A DNA stretch of 64,000 nucleotides from the NCBI GenBank assembly GCA_021776825.1, contig JAJFFG010000038.1, forward strand, positions 62,001 to 126,000. Reading direction: 5' to 3'. Below are positions 16,926 through 24,400 of the stretch, piece by piece (positions within the stretch are counted from its first letter, which is position 1; each line of letters begins with the position of its first letter). The stretch comes from Planctomycetota bacterium. Its GTDB lineage: Bacteria; Planctomycetota; JAJSAM01; JAJVHW01. The translations under genes and the position numbers were made by a program. The notes beneath the pieces are model-generated. The model was not told the origin of the DNA and made no database searches. It saw only the letters and a program-made list of their open reading frames with translations.

Positions 16926-18884
16926 ATGGCACTCCTGGCTCTCTCCCACGTTGAGTTCGGCTACGGCTCCGACACGATCCTCGACGACGTCACCGTCGCC
17001 GTGGAGCCGGGCCGGAAGATCGGCGTGATCGGACAGAACGGCACGGGCAAGTCGACGCTCATGCGGCTCCTGACCGGCGCGCTCGAACCCACGGACGGCG
17101 TGCGTACGACGGGCCGCGGCGCACGGATCGCGTTCCAGGCGCAGGAACTCGTCGTTGATCCGGGCGACACGGTGCGGGATCAGATGCGACGCGTGTTCGC
17201 CGCCGAGCTGGCGCGCGCCGATCGCCTGGCCGAGATCGAGACCGCCCTGGCCGCCGACCCGGACGCGGACACCCAGCGGCGACTGCTCGGCGAGTACGAG
17301 CGCCTGCAGCGCGAGCACGAGGCCGCTGGCGGCTACGAGGTCGAACGACGCATCGCCACCGTGCTGTCGAGCCTCGGGCTCCCGAAGTCCGCTTGGGATC
17401 AGGCCGTGGATCGCTTCTCGGGCGGCGAGCGCAACATCATCGGTCTCGCGGGCGTGCTGCTTTCCCGTCCGGACGTGATGCTGCTCGACGAGCCCTCGAA
17501 CCACCTCGACACCTGGGGCCTGGAGTGGTTCGTCGACTTCGTGCGTGGTACCGACCGCGCCATCGTGATGGTCAGCCACAACCGCTACGTGCTCGATCGC
17601 TGCGTGGACGAGATCTGGGAGGTCCGCAAGGGGCACGTCACGGCGTGGACCGGCAACTACTCGTCGTTCCGCGAGCAGAAGCAGAAGGCGCTCGATCTCC
17701 AGGAGCGGCAGTTCCGCGTCCAGGAGAAGGAGATCGCACGACTCGAGTTCCAGGCGCGCCGTCAACGCGACATGGCCAATGCCTACGACGATCCCGCGCA
17801 GGCCCGGCGCGCCAAGAACATGGAGCGACGCGCGGAACGGCTGCGCAAGGTGGATGCCCCGGACCGCACCGAGGACCGCTTCCACGCCTCGCTCCGCGGC
17901 GGCAAGCGACACGGCGACATCGCGCTCGCCGTCGACGGCCTCACCGTCGCATACGGCGACCGGACGATCCTCGATGGCGTCGAGCTGACGCTCGAGTACG
18001 GCGACCGGGTGTGCCTCGTAGGACCGAACGGATGCGGCAAGACGACGCTGTTCCACGAGGTTCTCGCCGAGCGCGCCGACGACGACACGAGCGTTCGCAT
18101 CGGCGCGGGCGTCATCGTCGGCGAGTACAGCCAGCTGCACGACGTGCTCGATCACTCCGTGCCGCTGCTCGAGTTCGTCGCCGACGCGACGCGGCTGACG
18201 AACTCGGAGTCGGCCAATCTGCTGCATCGCTTCCTGTTCACGCGAGACGACCTGCAACGCTCGATCGGCACGCTGTCCGGTGGGGAGAAGAGCCGCGTTC
18301 AGTTGCTGCGCCTCGCGCACGCCAAAGTCAACCTGCTGCTGCTCGATGAGCCGACCAACCACCTGGACATCCAGGCGTGCGAGCAGCTCGAGGCGATGCT
18401 CGCGGACTACGACGGCACGCTTCTCGTGATCAGCCACGACCGCACGTTCCTCGACGGCCTGGTCAACCGCGTCGTCGAGATCCGCGACCAGCGGCTGCAC
18501 GTGATGACCGGCACGTTCTCGGACTGGTGGGACGCCAAGCGCGCAGCCGGTGAGGACACGCGTCGCGCCGCGCTCGAGCTCCGCAGCGTGCGCGCCGCCG
18601 ACACCGACGCGAAGTCGGCGGCGCGCGAGGAACGCGAAGCGCGCAAGGCACGACAGCGCGAGCTGCGGCGCCTGCAACGTGAAATCCAACGCCTCGAGGC
18701 GCGCATCGTGCGCCTCGAGGAGCAGCAGGAGGCGCTGACGACGCGCCTTCAGGCTGCGTACGAACCCGGCTCCGACCCGGACGTCGCTCGCGCGATCAGC
18801 GTCGAGCTGGCGGACATTCAGGGCGAGATGAAGTCCCTCTACTCCGACTGGGAGCGCGCGGCGAGCGCGCTCGAGGAGGTCTGA
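16926..18884 (+). CDS. ABC-F family ATPase (two ATP-binding domains, no membrane part)
   Basis: 652 aa. The first nucleotide-binding domain has Walker A GQNGTGKST (about 36), signature FSGGERN and Walker B VMLLDEPSNHLD. The second has GPNGCGKTT, LSGGEKSRVQ and LLLLDEPTNHLD. Between them lies the charged linker (LQERQFRVQEKEIARLEFQARRQRDMANAYDDP) that contacts the ribosome in ABC-F proteins. A C-terminal coiled coil (REEREARKARQRELRRLQREIQRLEARIVRLEEQQ) resembles Uup. These are cytosolic translation factors or ribosome-protection proteins, not transporters. PadR control suggests inducible, stress- or antibiotic-linked expression; that is inference. Confidence 0.92.
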   Translation: MALLALSHVEFGYGSDTILDDVTVAVEPGRKIGVIGQNGTGKSTLMRLLTGALEPTDGVRTTGRGARIAFQAQELVVDPGDTVRDQMRRVFAAELARADRLAEIETALAADPDADTQRRLLGEYERLQREHEAAGGYEVERRIATVLSSLGLPKSAWDQAVDRFSGGERNIIGLAGVLLSRPDVMLLDEPSNHLDTWGLEWFVDFVRGTDRAIVMVSHNRYVLDRCVDEIWEVRKGHVTAWTGNYSSFREQKQKALDLQERQFRVQEKEIARLEFQARRQRDMANAYDDPAQARRAKNMERRAERLRKVDAPDRTEDRFHASLRGGKRHGDIALAVDGLTVAYGDRTILDGVELTLEYGDRVCLVGPNGCGKTTLFHEVLAERADDDTSVRIGAGVIVGEYSQLHDVLDHSVPLLEFVADATRLTNSESANLLHRFLFTRDDLQRSIGTLSGGEKSRVQLLRLAHAKVNLLLLDEPTNHLDIQACEQLEAMLADYDGTLLVISHDRTFLDGLVNRVVEIRDQRLHVMTGTFSDWWDAKRAAGEDTRRAALELRSVRAADTDAKSAAREEREARKARQRELRRLQREIQRLEARIVRLEEQQEALTTRLQAAYEPGSDPDVARAISVELADIQGEMKSLYSDWERAASALEEV

Positions 18885-20401
18885 TGCGCACGCTGCTGAT
18901 CACGACTCTGGCGCTATCTCTGAGCCTCGTTGGCTGTCGTTCTCCGTGGTCGAGTCCACCGGAAGAGGGTCCCGACGCCGGCAAGGTCGGTCGCGGCATC
19001 CACGCGTGGCCCGGGTTCGAGAGCACGCCGCACGGCCCCGGCTGGCGGACCGACGTGCTCTGGCCGACGCTCTCGCTCATCCGTTCGCCGGGCGACGCGC
19101 TGAACGCCACCGAGGTCCTGTGGCCGATCTACGCCCAGTCGTCGAAGGGCGAGTGGGAGAAGGTCGCGCTGCGACCGCTCTACGAATCGGAGTACCGCCG
19201 CCCTGACGCGGACGGCGCCGGCGAGTACTCGGAGAAGCACTTCCTGCGCCCGCTGATCGGATCGATCACCAGCGACGACGAGCGTTCGAAGTGGGCCCTG
19301 CCGTTCTACTCCTACAAGCGGTCGGCGGACGACGGCCACACTCTGCTCTTCCCGGCCTACGCGCACGAGTGGAGCGGCGAGACCTACACGCGCGATTGGA
19401 TCGTGCCGCCGCTCTACGCGAAGACCGTCGACACGTCGAACGGGCTCGAGGGCTGGGACCTGCTGTTCCCACTGTTCCACCATCAGTCGCAGGACAACGG
19501 CGACGCGAGCACGCGGGCGCTGCCCCTCTACTGGCACGAGATCGACGGCGACCGCGAGTCCACGGTGCTCTTCCCGTTCTGGTGGGACGTCGAGACGAAG
19601 GAGGGCAATCTGAAGATGCTCTTCCCGCTGTACGGCGAGTACCGCGAGCCGGGCAGCGACGACGGTGCGACCTCGATCGGTGGCACGTTGTTCATCTCGA
19701 CGAAGGACGGTGAGACACGGCACACGCACGTGCTCTTCCCGCTCTTCCACTCGGCCGAGTGGGAGGACGGCGAAGCATTCCATGTCTTCCCGGTGCTGTG
19801 GCACGGGGAGCGCGGCGACAAGTCGTGGACGCACGTCTGGCCGCTCTACGGCAAGGAGACCGACGGCGACGACGTCGCGCTTTCCACGGTGTGGCCGTTC
19901 TTCCGCTACGACAAGGACGCCGACGGCGGCAGGAGCGTCCACGCGCCGTGGCCGTTCGTCGAGTTCACCAAACGTGCCGACGGCTCCGTCAAGTACGGGC
20001 TGCCGTGGCCGCTCTTCGAGTACGAGAAGAGTGAGAGCGGGCGGTGGGAGATCGACGCGCCCTGGCCGTTCGTCGAGCTCAGCGGCGGCGGCAAGGTCTC
20101 CAAGTTCCGCGCGTGGCCGCTGATCGAGGCGAAGTCGGCCGAGACGTGGAAGCGCGGCAACGTTCTCTGGTACGGCGTGCGATGGGACAGCGACGAAGAG
20201 GAGGACCGGAGCGACTTCCGCGTCCTCTGGCGCCTGATCGAGCGCACGCGTGGCGCGGGCAAGGACACGTTCGTTGTGAACCCGCTGTTCCGGTACGAGA
20301 CGAACGACGACGGCGACGTGTTCTGGTCGGCGCTGTTCGGACTGCTGGGGCGGAAGCGTGAGGGCGACAACGTGGACTGGCGCTTCTTGTGGTTCTTCTA
20401 G
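18884..20401 (+). CDS. Lipoprotein with WPF/FPL-type tandem beta repeats
   Basis: 505 aa. Its ATG overlaps the ABC-F stop (TGATG), so it is translationally coupled. The lipoprotein signal MRTLLITTLALSLSLVGC is followed by repeats of about 35-45 residues. Each is marked by a hydrophobic strand plus FPL/WPL/WPF, for example VLWPIYAQ, TLLFPAYAHEWSG, LLFPLFHHQ, VLFPFWWDVET, MLFPLYGEYRE, VLFPLFHSAEW, VWPLYGKETDG, PWPFVEF and PWPLFEYEKSES, about 14 in all. The pattern suggests a beta-propeller or long beta-meander exposed at the membrane. Function is unknown. Its link to a PadR/ABC-F operon is the best clue, pointing to an envelope-stress or drug-response role. Confidence 0.82.
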   Translation: MRTLLITTLALSLSLVGCRSPWSSPPEEGPDAGKVGRGIHAWPGFESTPHGPGWRTDVLWPTLSLIRSPGDALNATEVLWPIYAQSSKGEWEKVALRPLYESEYRRPDADGAGEYSEKHFLRPLIGSITSDDERSKWALPFYSYKRSADDGHTLLFPAYAHEWSGETYTRDWIVPPLYAKTVDTSNGLEGWDLLFPLFHHQSQDNGDASTRALPLYWHEIDGDRESTVLFPFWWDVETKEGNLKMLFPLYGEYREPGSDDGATSIGGTLFISTKDGETRHTHVLFPLFHSAEWEDGEAFHVFPVLWHGERGDKSWTHVWPLYGKETDGDDVALSTVWPFFRYDKDADGGRSVHAPWPFVEFTKRADGSVKYGLPWPLFEYEKSESGRWEIDAPWPFVELSGGGKVSKFRAWPLIEAKSAETWKRGNVLWYGVRWDSDEEEDRSDFRVLWRLIERTRGAGKDTFVVNPLFRYETNDDGDVFWSALFGLLGRKREGDNVDWRFLWFF

Positions 20402-20838
20402 GTCACGGCGATTGCGGGCGCGGGGTAGGTGGACGCAACTAGAGACAGTGGCAATCGCCGCGCCCTAGGTTGTTGTTGGTCGGCTCCGCGGCTGCGTCAC
20501 CTCTCACACGAGAGCCATCCCCTCGGTCGCAGCCTTGCGTGGGCGCCTCATTCCCCCGCGTCACGGCGAGGGGTCACGACGATTGCGGGGAGCGTCGTTG
20601 GTGGACGCGCGTCGACACAGTGGCAACCGCCGCGCCCCGGGGTCACGTCGATTGCTGGTGGTTGGTTGGTGACGCGCATCGGGGCATGTGGCAATCGCCG
20701 CGCCTCCGTTGTTGCTGGTGTGTGCTCGGTCTCGTCACATCTCACGCGAGAGCCAGCAGTCTCGGTCGAGGACCTCCGCGCACACATCTCCCGCGTCACG
20801 GCGCTTGCGCTGACGCGCAACCGCCGCGCCCCGGGTGA
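20401..20838. repeat. Higher-order hairpin repeat array (A-B-A-A-B-A')
   Basis: No credible gene. Unit A (about 66 bp) occurs at 20401-20466, 20572-20639 and 20641-20706, and truncated at 20795-20833. It opens GGTCACGNCGATTGC and closes GCAATCGCCGCGCC, so each copy can fold with a GGCGATTGC/GCAATCGCC stem. Unit B (about 90-105 bp) occurs at 20467-20571 and 20707-20794. It starts GTTGTTG.TGGT, contains CTCAC.CGAGAGCCA and ends CCCGCGTCACGGCG. The array begins exactly at the last base of the lipoprotein gene. It resembles BIME/REP-like extragenic palindromes. Confidence 0.8.
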
Positions 20839-20895
20839 GTATCCGAGTGGGCCTCGTCTCCTGCGACCCAGCGGATCCGCTCCATCAACGGCGCC

Positions 20896-21320
20896 GTAGG
20901 GGCGGACCCCCTGGTCCGCCCGCGCCCGCTGGGATTGCTCGCGCGACCCGGGTCCGATGGCGCTCGGCGGACAACTCGCGTGATGCGGACGGCCGTCGGT
21001 CGACGATCTGGCGGTGGCTTGACGTCCGGACTCGATCCCGCAGTGAGGCCGTACGGGCGGATCTCCTGATCCGCCCCCCCCGCGGGGATGCGCGCGGTCG
21101 GTGGGGCTCGATGGCGCTCTTCGGGCGACTCCTGTCATGCGGACGGCCACCGGTCGGCGGCGTCCGCGCCAATGGACCGTGCAACCCCTGACGTCATCTG
21201 GGAGCGGCGGGCATCGCCCATGACCCCCCGATCCACCGAGGTCGTTCGCGGATCGCCATTCACGCTCCGGGCCCGAGCAACGTGAGTCGGCGGGGCGGAT
21301 CAGGAGATCCGCCCCCGTAC
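20896..21320. repeat. Three GGGCGGATC..GATCCGCCC hairpins with a duplicated flank
   Basis: Hairpins lie at 20896-20921 (GTAGGGGCGGACCCCCTGGTCCGCCC), 21051-21076 (GTACGGGCGGATCTCCTGATCCGCCC) and, inverted, 21292-21320. About 60 bases after each of the first two lies a further shared block: GATGGCGCTC, then ATGCGGACGGCC and CGGTCG (20955-21001 and 21110-21155). The unit is therefore about 105 bp, repeated at about 155-bp spacing. The ORFs listed here are low-quality and change frame across the repeats. Otherwise I see nothing in this gap up to 21445. Confidence 0.78.
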
Positions 21321-21372
21321 GGCGCGATGGAGATGCCGTCGTCGCCTGCCGGGCGTCAATTCCGCCACACCT

Positions 21373-21401
21373 TTGACACCAGGCCCTACGCACAGGACCA
21401 T
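21373..21401 (+). promoter_or_regulatory. Weak candidate promoter for the first giant protein gene
   Basis: TTGACA at 21373-21378 is followed after 17 bases by GACCAT at 21396-21401. The -35 box is perfect, but the -10 box is poor. It sits about 45 bases before the ATG at 21446, after the repeat block. Confidence 0.3.
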
Positions 21402-21445
21402 CAGTGGGTCGGCCCGGAGCGGGCGTACTCCGGACGACGACCGTG

Positions 21446-24400
21446 ATGCGTCCCCTGCCACTCCGGCTGTTCGGACCGCTCGCCGTCGCGTGCCTCGCGG
21501 CGGTGACGATTGCTGGGGAGAACGGCGTCCGCGCCGCCAGCGGAGACAAGCTCGGCGCTGACCTCGCGACCGGTGACACGGACGACTTCGACATCGACGT
21601 CTCCGAGGGCGGAAGTCTGACGGTCAAGGTGACCGCGGCGAAGGGCACCAACCTCGTGCCGGACATCCGGCTCTTCCGACCGGACGGCGTCGAGGTCGAC
21701 ATCGCCGCGTTCCTGAAGAAGGACGGCACGCCGAAGCCGCAGCTCAAGAAGTACCCGCCGGGTCCCGGCGAGACGGGCACGTGGACGCTGCGCGTCGACG
21801 GCGTCGGGAGCGGCGCCTACACGGCGCAGTTCGCCGTGGCGACTCCGACCTCGTCGAGGACGAAGAAACTGGTCGTCCCCGCCGGGGGCACCGCGCGCGT
21901 CGAGCTGACGGGCGCCGACGCCGCACTCCTGACCGCGACGATCAAGACCAAGTCCGGTGCCGGACTCACCGGAGCGCGCGTCATCTCGCCGGACGGCTCC
22001 GAGCTCGGCGGCTCGGCCGCGGCGTTCACACAGAAGGGCAAGAAGCTCGCGGCAAAGAAGCTCGCACTGGCCGGGGGCTTCGGTCGCTACGTCCTGGAGC
22101 TGACCGGCTCGCCGGACGGCGACACGACCGTCGATGTCGTCGCGAAGCTGAAGCTCCCGAAGCCCGCCAAGCGCAAGGTCACGCTGCCACCGGAGGGTCG
22201 CTTGTCCGGCGTCTCGCAGAACATCGTCAAGCAGGGCGACACCGCGCTCGTGGTCGACATCGACGGGACCGGTCTCCTCGATGGCTCCGTCGTCACTGCC
22301 GGCAGCGATGGCGTCGACGTCATCGACATCGAGCTCACGAGCGCGACACGGCTGCGCCTGACTCTCGATGTCGCACCCGACGCGCCGTTCGGATTGCGCG
22401 ACGTCACCGTGCGTCCCCCGCCGTTGCTCGGTGAGGCGTTCACGTTCCGCGATGCCTTCCGCGTCAACGCGCCGGACCCCTCCGTGTCGTTCTTCTCACC
22501 CCGCACGTTGCGACAGGGCGACACCGACATCGTCGTCGACCTGCTTGGCAACGGCTTCCGCGACGGCGGCGCCGTGCGGGTGTCCGGCGACGGGGTCACG
22601 GTCGGCACCACGACGGTCAACTCCGACTCCTCAGTTCGCGTCTTGCTGTCGGCGGCGATCGATGCCGCAACGGTCTCGCGCACGATCACGTGGGAGCAGC
22701 CCGTCGACGGTGGCGGCGCGTCGGCCGACGCCTTCCTCGGACTCCTGCTCGAGAACCCCGTGCCGGTGCTGGACTCGATCTCGCCGGACAGCCTCGGGCG
22801 CGGCGAGACGGCCATCATCGTCACGTTGCGCGGCAACCACTTCCGCGACGGAGGCAGCGTCGAGTTCGGCGACGGCGTCACGCTCGAGGGTGCCTCCTTC
22901 ATCGACGAGACGCGCTTCCGGGTGTCCGCGACGGTCGACGCGAACGCCGTGCTCGGCACGCGCGACGTGACCTACACGCAACCCTCCTCCGGCGGCGGCG
23001 CGGACGTCACACTCGACGACGGTCTGCTGATCAAGGCTCCGGTGCCCACAATCACTTCCATCTCGCCGTCCTCGATGACGCGCGGACAGGGACCGACGAC
23101 GGTCACGTTGACCGGCGCCGACTTCGAGGACGGCGGCACGATCGCGATCGACGCCATCGACATCACCGTCGGCGCGACGGAGTTCGTGAGTTCCACGACG
23201 GTCCGCGCTCCGGTCACCGTGAACGCCGGTGCGGCGTTCGGAGCGCGCGACGTCAGCTACACGCAGCCAGTGGCGCTCGGTGGCGCCGTCGGCATCGGCG
23301 GCGACTTCGCCGTGCACGCTCTCTCGCCGACGCTCACGGACATCACACCCGACGAGCTCGACCAACGGGCCAGCGGCAGCGTCACTGCGACAGGAACCAA
23401 CTTCACGTCGTCGGGCACGCTCGGCGCCTCGGGACAAGGCGTGTCGTTCACGAACCTGGTGCTGAACTCGACCACCGAGCTCACGGCCGACTACGCCATC
23501 GCGTCAGACGCCACGATCGGACTGCTCGACGTCACGTACACCCAGTCCGGCGCGGCGGGTGCCGGAGCGGCAACGCTCGACGACTCCATCGAGGTGATCG
23601 ACACACGCGTGATGCTCACGTCTGTCACGCCGTCCGACTGGCTGATCGGCTCCACGCGCATCGACATCGGCGTCGTCGGCGAGCAGTTCAACGCCGGCAC
23701 GTCGGCATCGGTGTCCGGGGGCGACGTCACGGTGCATCGCACGACGTTCGTCTCGCCCACAGCGCTGACCCTGGAGGTGTCCGTCGACGAGACGGCCTCC
23801 CCTGGCGGGCGGAATCTGACGATCACGCCCGGAGCTGGCGGAGCCGATCCACGCACGTTCACCTCGGCGTTCGACGTCGTCCCCGCTGACCCGACCGTCA
23901 CCGTGTTCAGTCATGTGACGCTCGGCCAGGGCGCGAGCAGCGTCGACGTCACGGTCAACGGCACGAACTTCCGTAGCGGTGACATCGTCAGCGCAAGCGG
24001 TACGGGCGTGACGTTCGCGAGCACGTCAGTCGGGAGCTCGACCGAGATCACGACCAAGGCCACGCTCACGGCGGGCGCGACGCTCGGCCTGCGCGATCTG
24101 ACCGTGACGCGGGCGGCGTCGGCCGGTGGGCGTAGCGCGTCGCTCGACGACGCGTTCTCCGTCGTGTCCGGCACGCCGTCCATCACGACGGCCGCACCGA
24201 GCGCCATCGGCCGAACCGGGAGCGGAGGGGCGACGCGCGAGGTCCCCGTGCGCATCACCGGCACCGGGTTCATGTCCGGCGCAACGCTCGCGGTGGCGAA
24301 GTCGGGCGGGAGCGGCCTGACGCTCGTCTCGGGTAGCGAAGAGGTGCTCTCAGGAACGCTGCTCACGGCGACGCTTTCGATCACCGGCACCGCAACGACG

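Noticed and set aside
16347-18689. 780-aa minus-strand ORF over padR and the ABC-F gene
   Set aside because: Antisense shadow of two genes with clear catalytic and DNA-binding motifs; starts and ends inside them.
20401-21320. CRISPR array or coding genes in the 20.4-21.3 kb repeats
   Set aside because: Units vary in length, adjoin each other without uniform spacers, and are internally palindromic over long stretches; no cas genes. The ORFs differ in frame between repeat copies.
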